Positions 22,922-46,286 of a stretch of DNA of 64,000 nucleotides are shown here, piece after piece. The notes below the pieces were generated by a model. That model did not search any database. It had not been told where the DNA came from and worked only from the letters and a program-made list of their open reading frames with translations. This stretch comes from Gigantopelta aegis (lineage: Eukaryota > Mollusca > Gastropoda > Neomphalida > Peltospiridae): positions 75,598,679 through 75,662,678 of the forward strand of contig NC_054702.1 of assembly GCF_016097555.1 (NCBI RefSeq), written 5' to 3'. Made by a program: the position numbers and the translations under genes. How positions within the stretch are numbered: position 1 is the stretch's first letter; every line of letters begins with the position of its first letter.

Positions 22922-24545
22922 CGGTTATTTAAAAATTAAAGTTCCGCACAAGTGATTGATACAGACATGTTCAGTAGTAGTAAATATATAACCTTCCTGA
23001 ACAATAGCCATGAATAGATCAATGTTTCTTTTCTTTCATTACAGAAAAGAACACAATTTCTACAAATGGTCTATCTAAACTTAGATTAAAGTCTGTTAGT
23101 GTGAAGATATGAAATGGTTTAGGCACAGAAACTTATCATATTTGAATCGTATTACCATTTAAGAATGCATTTTATCATAGAATTTCTGATATGCAATGGC
23201 AAGACCTATTAACTTTGATAGCTAGGAAATGCCCATTTGAGCTATTACAATTAAATGCCAAATATTCCAAAAATATCTGCAAACAACAAGCCCAAGTTGG
23301 TTGGTTATTTTTGCAGTAACTGCATATGGCATATTAATAAAATAATAATTTGTTTGAATGTAGACAACTGGTAAAGTGTATCAATGATTACCTTTCATTC
23401 TAACACCACCTCTATGAAAACTGTCGGGGAATCTTCTTATTGAATTTCATGTTACTAGTGAATGAACAGTTCCTTGTATGCTGCTGTGAAAATTATGCTT
23501 GGTTTTCATTTTGTGAACAAGGAACCAATCTTTTTTTCTCTAAATTAAATCTTGAAGCAAAAACTAAAAATTGAGCAGTTTTAGAACACAGGTACTGACA
23601 TACATTTCTTAGTTGTGTACTACCTAAAGATAGAAAGCAAAAGCTGCTTGCTCCTTTCATATTTCGAGTCTCTTTGGTATTCATCATATGTTACAATGCG
23701 ATGTGGCTTGATAGTAAATATTCAAGTGCCATGGGTAGTAGGGCTGGTCACCATTTGTACACCCTATGGGATATTTTTGATTCCTTGCAGTTTTCAAATA
23801 AAGTGCATAAAAAGGAAGCCTTACTGCTAATTGTATAAGTACCTAATGTACCGGTAATGGCTATTTTCCATGTTAGCACTTTTTGGCATGCGTAACATGA
23901 AAAACAGATGCATTAAAAATGTAATTTTTATGCTTATTGGCATCAGTTGCAGTAATTTCATACAAGTCAAGTTTTTCATGGCTTTACAGCATACATGAAA
24001 CATAGCCCTAATGAGTTTCTTCTGAATCTCCACTCTAAATTACATCACTTTACACATTAGACATCCTGCTACTTAAAAAAAAAAAAAGAGAAAGAGAGAA
24101 TGCAGAGTTGTAATAAAAACATTAATTTTCTTGCCCAGTATTTAAAACAATGAACAAATAATAAAACATTTTTACACTTTTAATTTTATTTATACATATT
24201 ATAAATAAGATTAACTTTAAAACATGGGTGGACAAACTGAAGCATCAACAATCAACTGCTATCTTCATGGTTTAATCTTGGTTTGTTGTGCTGTAGATGA
24301 AACTAATGAATCACATGAATCTGCAATCTAATGGAATTGTAGACGGTGTGCGAGAGAAATGACACGAGTTTTATACAAAATATCACACTAATATAGTTTT
24401 AATTACATTACATATCTTACACATCTCGTTCTCATTGAAACAGCAGTGTGTTTTTTGGTTGTTGGGGAGGGTTCAATCTGTCATAAGGTTGTTGCTACAT
24501 CTGTGGACTTAAAATGTAACAGTAAATTGTAATTTCCTGTTAAAA

Positions 24546-24615
24546 ACCATTTTAAATAATGCTTTATTCAAACAAAAAAACCCCATTTTAAATAATGCTT
24601 TATTCAAACAAAAGT
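24546..24615. repeat. Tandem duplication of a segment of about 40 bp
   Basis: The block ATTTTAAATAATGCTTTATT followed by CAAACAAAA occurs twice in succession, separated by a few bases. Confidence 0.75.
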
Positions 24616-24892
24616 TACCATGGGAGTCTGTACAATATAACAATTTATATTATACAGTGGTATTATTTCTTCAGATCAATGTAAAACACTTAGAATCCAT
24701 GTGTAGGTCTATATACAAGTGTTTTGTTTTGGTTTATGAAAATAATTTTCACATAATATTCTTTTAAAAACTGAGTGAATTGAACACGCTGTTTTAGTTA
24801 ATTTTTTGTTAAACCCTTTAAACATTTGTATTTCTCAAAATGTCATGCTTGACAAATTGTGTTCTACATGGATGTGCACACATGTGCTATAA

Positions 24893-25038
24893 TCCAATCA
24901 CGGTTCAAGCATACTGCCATTGACACAATCCGCTATCTGGCCCGACTATCCTGATCAGATCAGGAGTTGATGGTTAGTTGCTATGGAGAAATTATACCTT
25001 CCCATTAAAACTTGCTGTGGTTTGGAGCCAGTACTAGG
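24893..25038 (-). mobile_element. SINE type C, interrupted by a type D SINE
   Basis: Tail and body of a type C copy (ATCCAATCACGGTTCAAGC and onward) run up to GGAGCCAGTACTAGG. The sequence is then broken by the insertion at 25039 and resumes for a few bases after 25449. Confidence 0.75.
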
Positions 25039-25448
25039 GGGAAAAAAAAAAAAAAAAGTTTGTTTTTATTTAACAATGCCACTGGAGCACATTGATTTTT
25101 TATCTTATCATCGGCTATTGGACGTCAAACATATGGTCATTCTGAAACTGTGTTTTAGAGGAAACCCGCTGTCGCCACATAGGCTACTCTTTTTACGACA
25201 GGCAGCAAGGGATCTTTTATTTGCACTTCCCACAGACAGGGTAGCACAAACCATAGCCTTTGTTGAACCAGTTATGGATCACTGGTCGGTGCAAGTGGTT
25301 TACACCTACCCATTGAGCCTTGCGGAGCACTCACTCAGGGTTTGGAGTCGGTATCTGGATTAAAAATCCCATGCCTCGACTGGGATCCGAACCCAGTACC
25401 TACCAGCCTGTAGACCGATGGCCTGCCACTACGCCACCGAGGCCGGTA
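25039..25448 (-). mobile_element. SINE type D, full length, with 11-bp target duplication
   Basis: CCAGTACTAGG stands at 25028-25038 and 25449-25459. The tRNA-like head has a box B-like GGATCCGAACCC (plus strand, about 25384-25395). A poly-A run on the plus strand (25042-25056) is the SINE tail. It is very close in sequence to the copy at 59573-59971, so the family was active recently. Confidence 0.88.
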
Positions 25449-25459
25449 CCAGTACTAGG

Positions 25460-28400
25460 AAGTAAATTGTGTGATTTATTATCCTTAAAGTTGATGCTTT
25501 GTAAATTTAGCCCGTATTGTTTAATCCTGTTTTTGACTTAAAACATATGTATCTACATGTAATTACAATGCTTCAAACACCTGCGTTAAAAAATATCCAA
25601 GCTTCATAAATTTGGCTCTACATATTTGAAAAAGCAGCCCACCAATTTATATTGCCTCTGGGTTTGATATGAACCCAACATTTGATGCAGCATTTTTTAC
25701 TGCCATTGGTCATCTATGGGATTTAATTTGGTGCTGTATACTTTTTTTCTTTTTTAAAACTATACAACAGAATAATCCCACTAACTCACATTGAGACCCT
25801 ATAATTCCAATAGTAAATCTTATCATTATCAAGTGTATAGGTAATATCACTACAACAAGGTAAATAATATGTTATCTCTAATATAAAAAAGAAAGAATGA
25901 ACATTACAAGATATGAAACAAAATTAATACACCTTGAAACAAATTTCATACAGTGATCAATTTCTACAGATTATTAAAACTATATGTCTAAATTAGGAAG
26001 TACAGGGAGATACTTATTAAATTCAAGAATTCAATAAAAGAATTCAAATATAAGTCAGGAATTCAAATATAAAATTTATTCCTCAAATAGATTTTTCAAT
26101 AGTTAAGTTTCTCAGCAGTGACAACCCTAATAATCTATGACTAAGATGGTAAACTAAATAACATATGTACGTATGTGTATGTATTGTGTTTGTGTGTATT
26201 GTGTATATATAAACATATATAAAGCAAAATAATATAGTAACCAGTCCAGAACACACAGCAAATTGTACTGGCCACACCCATAATGAATCAAATTGTGGTA
26301 ATTTATAAATAACACTGCAATGTGGTCAGCAAAATACAAACAAAAGCAATGCATTAAAATTAAAATTATTATGACATTGTTCAATATTCAAACAAATGTT
26401 AACTGCATAACAAATATACTACCAAATTAATATAACTGTTAAAACATGTTAACAAAAGTACAACTTTTCAACTATATTTCAATGTTTTTATCAGCAGGAC
26501 GATATACTAATAAAAATAATGTTTTTCAATTTCTTCTAATGCTGAAATCAACTTTTTTATTTATTTAAACATTTAAAATAATGGCCTAGTTTCAAATTAA
26601 TATAAATGTTTAATACATTTTTTAATGGATTTAATGTCTGAAATAGTCCATAAATGACACTGTCTCAATTTTAATCACTTTCAATATATAACAAATTTCA
26701 AACAAGTTCAATACATTTATTGTTTAATCAAATCAATGAATATGAAGATACTTTTTTCACTGGTGGAAGATGTGGAAAAAGAAATGATTACGAGTGTAAA
26801 CATGTTAACTCCATTATATGAGATTCATGCTACACTAAAAGTTAAAGGTTTGTTTACTTTTTTGGAGATTAGGGGGTCTGGTTTTTGTAACCTATAACCT
26901 ATATAAAACTGAAAAATCTCTTGATAGTGACAATCTTCAATCCAATATGATTTCTTTACGGTATTTCATAATTTCTGGGTACAAAATCATTTTAAAATTT
27001 CAATGACACTTCAAAGAATTAATAAATGTATACAACAAAATATTTCAGTTTTAAAAAAACTATGTGGTTGAGTTAAAGTACATACCAAAACTTTAGTGAA
27101 AACATAGTCTATAATAAACTGTTTTCTACATTTAATCAATCAAATTAAATTTAAAATGTTTGCTACATACAGAAAAAAATATTTCCTGTTGAAAACTATG
27201 ATGATATGAGATTTTTCTTCTCCCTTTTTTAAACAAAATAATAATAAAACATCAAACATCTTAGAAAGTCCTAGAAACTTATAATATTTGAAAAAATAAC
27301 ACGTTTACATCTTTTATTACTTAGGTTTCATATTTATGAAAATATGACTGCTCTTTTATAGATGCTAAGATACATGTAATCTTAACATATCTTCTGCCCT
27401 TCTTGCCCTAATTAGACAAGAAAAACTTTAATTTCACTGTAAAAGTAAAATTTGTTATATACAACATATTCTTGAATACATACACATATCAAAAATTCGT
27501 AGAACATATATAACAAGGGTATCAGGCTTGGAAAGCAGTTTGAACATTAGTTAATTAGAATAGTTACAACACAAGCAAAATTCATCTATTCTATTATAAA
27601 AGATGCTTCATTTTCTCAGATACAGACACCCACTCACTCACACCCTATCAACCAAATGTACATATAAAAGATTTCCATCTGAAATCCATACTTTTATCCA
27701 TCAATTATTTACCAAAGTATAGTAGTTAGCTTGCATTTAAAAGCTTTTAATGCTCCGAAGAGTTGATAAAAGTAGGGATGTATTGAGTGAAATCTTTCCT
27801 GGGTTTATATGTTGCATACACATTGTATGTTTTCAGCAATGCTTTATACACTGATGAAATAAAAACAATTATAGATCTATCTCAGAAACAACTTCATCAC
27901 ACTGTGGGCATGCAATTTGTTATTTAAAAAAAAATCAAAAAAAATCAAACACTAAATGATATTTATAATTATAATAATTTAGGTTTTAATGCTCACTAAC
28001 ACAAACAAAAATAATTTGTATTACGTTTCTTTCTTTTTTGTCTTAAATGTCATTTGTATTGCTCTGGTAAATTGAAAAAAGCAATGATACAATCTGATAA
28101 TTTTGTTATCGTAATACACATTGCATGATATTATACATGTACATGAATATCTGTCCTTAAAAGCATAGGACTTTACAATGAAACTAATATTAAAGCAATG
28201 AAAAATCAACCTCTTGCATAATCATCCTATTAATTTTTTTTCATCTATTAATAAGGCCACCTTTAATACAGGCCACATTTACTCAAAATGGTCAAGTCTT
28301 GTTAATTCATGTTCACTTGTATGCTGAATTAAAAAAAGAAAAACTAGAAATACATTATGATCACAGCACTGCATAGATTAGTTTTGGACTTTTTACACCA

Positions 28401-30490
28401 AATGACAGTTTGAAAAGACTGTTAAGTTAAAAAAAAACAAGCTGCTGCATATTTCTTAGTACAATGAATACAAGAGGCCTCTCTTGGGCCAACAATACAA
28501 AAGTACTGTTTACAATAAATTTACAGATGCGTACGCATTAAAAAATCTCACAATTCACTTTCTTTCTTCAGCCTAAACATCTCCTCGCAATATAATACAC
28601 AAACAAAAATAATAATTAAAAATAAAATCCTATTAATTTAAAATGACTGTTCAGGCTAGAGCATATCAAAATTCTTTTTAAGCATGGTTTTAAATAACAT
28701 CAACAGTCATGTTAATCTAGAAATATCAAGGTAATGCAAAGTTGAAATAGAATATTTTATGAGGCACTTCAACAAATATAAATGTACACACTAACTGCAG
28801 TAACATTGGTGTTAGAATGAGACAACAATAACAAGAAAATAAATAGACAACAAATGAGCAAGAAAAACTAATAACAAACAAGATGTTGCCTCCTACTGGT
28901 TGGTATTAGAAATGGACATACATGTAAGGCACATGCAACTGGACCACATCAGTTAAAAATTAATTTTGTGTTTGAAATTTACAAAGAAATCAATATAATG
29001 TAGTCCAAAAAAATGGACCTATTAGTTATAAAACATAGAGCTTTTTTAAATATTGTTATTAGATTTGGGGTATTAAAATTAAAACAAATATCAATCTCTC
29101 AACTTTGAACACCTGACGGAACAATACTGAATGTTTGAGGAAAACTGTTGTGTTATATTTTGGCAAAGCTGTTCAATCATCATTCCATCTAACAGTTTAT
29201 GAAAGTTTTGACCAGTACTTAAAATTTAAAGGTAACTAATGTCGTACTGAAGAAAACAAAAGAATCACCACAAACCACATATTATCTGTGGAACTATTGT
29301 TAAGTAGACTTTTATCTTAGATTATGGATCTAAAGCACTGACATACACCCACAAATATATGCCACAATGTTCTGTGGTGCAATGCAGCTTGCATGTCACA
29401 CGACCAGAGCCTTGGATAACATGTGACTACTGTTGGTCCTTTATCCATGGCGAGTATTACCGATATGCATGAAGCTGGTTACCTAGTATTTACATTTTCT
29501 GAATACACTGAGACAAAGTTAACATAAACTAAAAGCTCATACCATTACTGTCAAATAATAACAAGTGCATCATAAAACATGTCAAAGTACCGTATGGTTA
29601 ATTTTTTTACTGTTATGGTGGTTTTAACATTTTCATTCTTCTAAACACAAAAATAAGGACTAATTAATTAATACTGTGTAATTCCAGGTGAGGTCAGCTT
29701 ATGTATGAAAAGATATGTTGAAAAATATATATCCATACTAATCTCCCTCCCTTTCTGCTTTATGTTCCAAAGTATAGCTATATTGTACATCAGTCAAATG
29801 GAGATATGCATCTTTTTTGTTGTTGTTAAGGAAATAATGAAAATATTATCATTGTTTACAATTTTGTATTATTATATATTTTTTTATTACATTAGGGTAC
29901 TTGAAAGTAAAATATAATTAATGGAACAAGCAATGGGATCTAATGCAAACAGGACAAGGCTTTTAGAAGTTTAGCCAAAAACTACTTTTTTTTTTAGAAG
30001 GTATTGACAATGTTACTTTTCTCTACTTAAAACCGATCTGATTTTCCACAACCACGTTTTAGTGGTCTCAAGTTTTTTTTATTAATGGAACAGATAATTA
30101 GAAAATAAATAGATTTTCTTAGGTCCAGTTAATATCCTCAAAATGCTCTAGTAACTTAAATTAATAAGAGTATTTACTAATAATGCTAAACAAAACCAAC
30201 CAAATAATACAATATACAATTCTAAGAATAGTATGTAGAAATAAAAATAACAGTAACATTTTAATTGGGATTAACTTTCCAAAGCATCTTTTCATCTACA
30301 AGTCCTTTTAGTTGAGTTAATTTCTGGTTACACAGGATCAAAGAATTTTTTTTTTTTTTTAACTTTGTCCATGTACAAAATAAAACTAGATTCATTATGA
30401 ATGTTTATTACAGGACCTGTTCACAGCCCTCCTGATCGCCTTCCAAGCTTATAATTAATATATACATTTTTTTTTTTTAACTCAAAAACA
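25460..30490. other. AT-rich interval without recognised genes
   Basis: About 5 kb of very AT-rich sequence between the galectin and PP1 beta genes. I see no exon, SINE or inverted-repeat element that I can support. Part of it may be a long 3' UTR of PP1 beta, which would be read on the minus strand, but no signal proves this. Confidence 0.5.
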
Positions 30491-30496
30491 TTTATT
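30491..30496 (-). terminator. Candidate polyA signal of PP1 beta
   Basis: TTTATT on the plus strand gives AATAAA in gene sense, 211 bp after the stop codon. Longer 3' ends further down are possible. Confidence 0.35.
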
Positions 30497-30706
30497 AAAA
30501 ATGTGCACTACTGTGGCCAACAGATACACACTAGAATGATGCAATGAATTTCACAGCAACACGATGTAACTCGTAAAAATACTGTCAAATTTGTGGAATA
30601 GTGCCCACTTTAGTGGTCAGCTGGCAACATGAAAAGCTCTTCAGCCATTGCATATAATAAAAGGTTCACCAATGTGATCAGTATTATTTGATTATTACGC
30701 TTCCTG

Positions 30707-42620
<11,914 letters not shown>

Positions 42621-42627
<7 letters not shown>

Positions 42628-42650
42628 TTTGCTCCCAACTGGTGACGTCA
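42621..42650 (-). promoter_or_regulatory. PP1 beta core promoter sites: CRE and YY1-like
   Basis: TGACGTCA, a perfect cAMP-response-element palindrome, stands at 42643-42650, 16 bases upstream of the start codon. In gene sense AAAATGGCGG at 42621-42630 fits the YY1 core and spans the ATG. Such elements are common at the start of housekeeping genes. The transcription start is not known; the 5' UTR may be very short. Confidence 0.5.
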
Positions 42651-43025
42651 TCGCGCACTGACAAGCAAACATTGCAGCCTACTTTGGTTCCGCAAACGGT
42701 TCCATACATGTGTTAAACATCGACTATAGTGAGGTGTCACTTCGAAAAAGTTTGAAACACAAAATGTTGGTACAACAACACGCGCGTGTGCAAAAAATGA
42801 TTTTTATTTTTTTATTATTATTTTTTTTGTGGGGTGGGGGGGGGGGGTCGACTCCCCTCCAAGATTTTGTTGTTGTGTTTTTTTGTTTATGTATTGAACT
42901 TTCAAGTTCCCTGTGAGCATGGGCCGACCATAAAAATGTCGCTCACTACAGTAACTAGACACAATTCCCGGCACATGCGCCTGCAACAACACTACAAAGA
43001 TTTTGTTTTTTTAATTATTTAACGA

Positions 43026-43358
43026 AAGGGGTGAGACGTAGCCCAGTGGCAAAGCGCTCGCTTGATGCGCGGTCGGTTTGGGATCGATCCCCGTCAGTGA
43101 GCCATTTGGCTATTTCTCGCTTCAGCTAGTGCACCATGACTGGTACACCAAAGTCCGTTGTATGTACTACCCTGTCTGTGGGATGGTGCATATAAAAGAA
43201 CCCTTGCTGCTAATCGGAAAGAGTAGCCCATGAAGTGGCGACAGCGGGTTTCCTCTCTCAATATCTGTGTGACCCGTAGGCCTAACCATATGTCTGACGC
43301 CATATAACCGTATATAAAATGTGTTGAGTGCGTTGTTACATAAAACATTTCTTTCTTT
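43026..43358 (+). mobile_element. SINE type A, full length, with 11-bp target duplication
   Basis: TTATTTAACGA stands at 43015-43025 and 43359-43369. The head has box A-like TAGCCCAGTGG (43039-43049) and box B-like GGGATCGATCC (43080-43090), as expected for a tRNA-derived pol III promoter. The central domain (GTATGTACTACCCTGTCTGT, then the GCATATAAAAGAACCC block) and the type A tail (GTTGAGTGCGTTGTTACATAA) follow. This is the best reference copy for the family here. Confidence 0.93.
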
Positions 43359-43854
43359 TTATTTAACGACAATCGTACATATAGAACTGTAAAACATTAA
43401 AGGCGCAGACCCTAGTTTTAACCTGTAAACATTTTTAAAAAATTACACTAAGTTTAGTTAATTTACAAACCTGTAACTCATTTGGACAAGTTACAATAGA
43501 GTGAAAGAAGAGTCTGTGACGTTGAAACGGGAAATATTCTTAAAAATAAACAACTCTAATCAATAAACCCTTACTTCTCAGACGCACGTGCGTTTTTAAA
43601 AAATATGTAAAATGCATTTTTTTTTTTGTGTATTAGAAACACCAGGATGACCAGAAACACTTCGGTTCTATGGAAATGGATAATCTAAAGAATAAAATAT
43701 AAGCAATGTTTGATTTCAGTGCTCATAAACGGCTCTAATAGTAAAAATATGCTGTAGTGTTTAAAAACTAGGGTCTGTCCCAACCAGTTACATTTTTGTT
43801 TCATTTACAATAAAAAAAAATAAAAAAAAATAAAAAAAAATATATATATATATA

Positions 43855-43990
43855 TATATAAAGGCAAGGGGTCTTTTATATAAACTTTCCCCAAACAGGA
43901 CCGCACATACCTCATGGCCTTTGATATACCAGTTTTGGGACACTGGTTGGGATGGGGGCGAGGACCCAATCTGATTGTTGAGTGTACTGT
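43855..43990 (-). mobile_element. SINE fragment (central domain)
   Basis: AAGGGGTCTTTTATATAAAC and ATGGCCTTTGATATACCAG blocks only. It follows an (AAAAT)n/(TA)n tract at 43811-43860. Confidence 0.65.
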
Positions 43991-44103
43991 GCATGGATGT
44001 GTCAGGTAGAATCGATATACATCATTGCAACATTTGATTTAGATAGTGAGAGAAGCACTGGCTACTCCCGAAGACGCCAATTGGATAAACTGATAAATGA
44101 ATG

Positions 44104-44135
<32 letters not shown>

Positions 44136-44139
<4 letters not shown>

Positions 44140-44384
44140 GAGTTCAGGCGCAAAACGCGATATAAACCATTTTCTTTCTAGTTTTTAGTTAAAGCCATTA
44201 TTGTATGTCAGTAAGGGCTAATCGTAGGCCCGCTGATTTGCTGCAAAACGTGATTGATCCTTATGAAATTGTATTGGGTAAATCCCGTTTTTTTAAAATC
44301 AAAACGCGATATACGCCAATTAAAAAACCCATTTTTACTGGAAATGAAAAATGGATATATCGCGTTTTGCGCCTGAACTCTTCA
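44136..44384. mobile_element. 249-bp MITE with perfect 29-bp inverted ends in an (AT)n tract
   Basis: The left end starts TGAAGAGTTCAGGCGC (44136-44164) and the right end is its exact complement (44356-44384). TA on both sides fits a Tc1/mariner target. Identical ends imply recent insertion or strong constraint. The open frame across it runs into a CA repeat and is not a gene. Confidence 0.88.
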
Positions 44385-44391
44385 TATATAC

Positions 44392-44460
44392 ATGTACACA
44401 CACACACACACACACACGCACACACGCACGCACGTACACACATACACACACCACATACGT
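44392..44460. repeat. (CA)n microsatellite
   Basis: CA units with CG interruptions just after the MITE. Confidence 0.85.
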
Positions 44461-44811
44461 ATCCATAGGCGTACGGGCTCCCATTTTTGTATGGTGGTCA
44501 GGCTGAATGTTACTCGAATTAAACGAAAATGCTCGAATCTGAATAACATCGTCATATTAGCATTACTGTCAAACAGGGTTGCAAACGAATCTCATTTTGA
44601 GGCCTACATGGATTACAACTTAAAGTGAGTAGGGTTTTTTACTGTTATTATTTTACCCAAGTGTTATTGCAAATAACCAATGTCATATTTCCCTATTTTT
44701 ACATTTATTTCTGATAATTAAAAAACTACATATTAACAGATGGATTAATCTTTGCAAAATTACCGCAAGAAAATCGAAATTGTAATAATATTTGTGTTTC
44801 CACTCGGTTTG

Positions 44812-45066
44812 TCAAGAATCACTGACAAAAAAAACCCACCGATAAAATAAATGTATATAAAAATAACAGAACATCTTCATCGCTTATCCATTGAACTTAC
44901 CAGCTAGGAGAATCACTAGCAAAACACGAAAAAATATATAAAAAGAATAGAAGTCATTGCGTATCCACTGAATTTGCCATCTAGGAGAATTACTGGTAAA
45001 AAACGATAAAATACATATAAAAATTATAGAACACCTTCATCGCGTATCCATTGAACTTACCAGCTA
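44812..45066 (+). repeat. Tandem repeat, about 3 units of 77-83 bp
   Basis: Units aligned on ATCCATTGAAC (44886, 44963 as ATCCACTGAAT, 45046) with GGAGAATCACT and AAAACACGA between. It ends where a type A SINE begins. Confidence 0.75.
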
Positions 45067-45067
45067 G

Positions 45068-45396
45068 ATGTGAAGGAAGGAAATGTATTTATCGACGCAC
45101 TCAACACATTTTATTTACGGTTATATGGCGTCAGACATATTGTTAAGGACCACATATACATTGAGAGAGGAAACCCGCTGTCGCCACTTCATGGGCTACT
45201 CTTTTCGAGTAGCAGCAAGGGATCTTTTATATGCACCATCCCACAGGCAGGATAGCACATATCACGGCCTTTGATGTACCAGTCATGGTGCACCGGATGG
45301 AGTGAGAAATAGCCCAATGGGCCCACTGATAGGGATCGATCCCAGACAGACCGCGCATCAAGCGAGCGCTCTACCACTGGACTACGTCCCGCCCCC
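45068..45396 (-). mobile_element. SINE type A, full length
   Basis: Tail AAATGTATTTATCGACGCAC (plus strand), central domain GGGATCTTTTATATGCACC and head with GGGATCGATCCC and GAGCGCTCTACCACTGGAC. The head complements boxes A and B of the copy at 43026. No clear target duplication. Confidence 0.88.
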
Positions 45397-45675
45397 TTCT
45401 TAAAAGAAGGTAACACAATACACCAAACTGAACATGTCATACATATCACATGCCCTCATAGTTTGAAAAGGTGAAGGGGTATGGCAATCCTCCACCAGAC
45501 AATTCTAATACATTGACCACCCTTACGCGCTATGCTGGCATATGCTTTCTGATATTTTGAAAGTTTTCTAAACCACGATTAACATTTATTATTTTGATCT
45601 AAATGACAAACGTATGGGGCGAATCTAGGATTGTGAGAAGGGGTTTATTATATACGAGTGGTTTCGTCTCATTGA

Positions 45676-45682
45676 GCGGTGT

Positions 45683-45717
<35 letters not shown>

Positions 45718-45720
45718 GTG
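45676..45720. repeat. (GT)n microsatellite
   Basis: About 22 GT units. The Val/Cys frame through it is an artefact. Confidence 0.9.
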
Positions 45721-46286
45721 TCCCTGTGTGTCTGTCTCTCTGTCTAAAATTGTCTTTATGTGTGTCTTGTACACACATTATCACAAGCCTGACATAGTGG
45801 TGAACAGATTTATTTCTTGAAAAAAAAGAGATAGGCCTATAACTCATTTGTTTTCACTTGGCAGCTAAAGGGGGTGGGGTGGCGGTGGTTGTGGGGTAAA
45901 CCCCTTTAAAAAACCCTCACTTGGACCTGCCACTGAAAAGAAATATCATAATTAGGCTATGTTACAGGTCAGATCAGGTTAGGTCATAGGGTTTTTCGTG
46001 CACATTCAGAGCAAGCTGTTGTAGGCGCACGCCTGTCATAGGCGCAGGTGTCCAAGTTCGTCCAGGGCAGGAAAACACCGCTATGTTACAAATAACTTAG
46101 ACTTCTATAGTTCGGATGAGCTATGCAGTGATACAGTGAAAGATTGTGTTCTAAAAGTAAGGATGTTAATGTTAGTGTTTACATGTTCATAACACCCCCT
46201 GCTAAACACCCTCTTCTAAACATCCCCTAACAACAAGGATGAAACTGGGGGGGGAAACAGTCACTGGAGTTGTTTCCCTTTTCAAA

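Larger units (their letters stand above)
42628..46286. other. Intergenic region between divergent PP1 beta and cornichon genes
   Basis: Holds a T/G-rich tract (42802-42849), two SINEs, a MITE, several AT/CA microsatellites and a tandem repeat. No coding exon was recognised. Confidence 0.7.

Noticed and set aside
44205-44468. 87-codon plus-strand frame starting inside the 249-bp MITE
   Set aside because: It crosses the right inverted end and runs into a CA repeat; no domain is recognisable.
45070-45449. Open frames in SINE copies (also 24983-25541, 43094-43372, 51717-52019, 62408-62825)
   Set aside because: They recur with the SINE sequence in either orientation and encode nothing recognisable.
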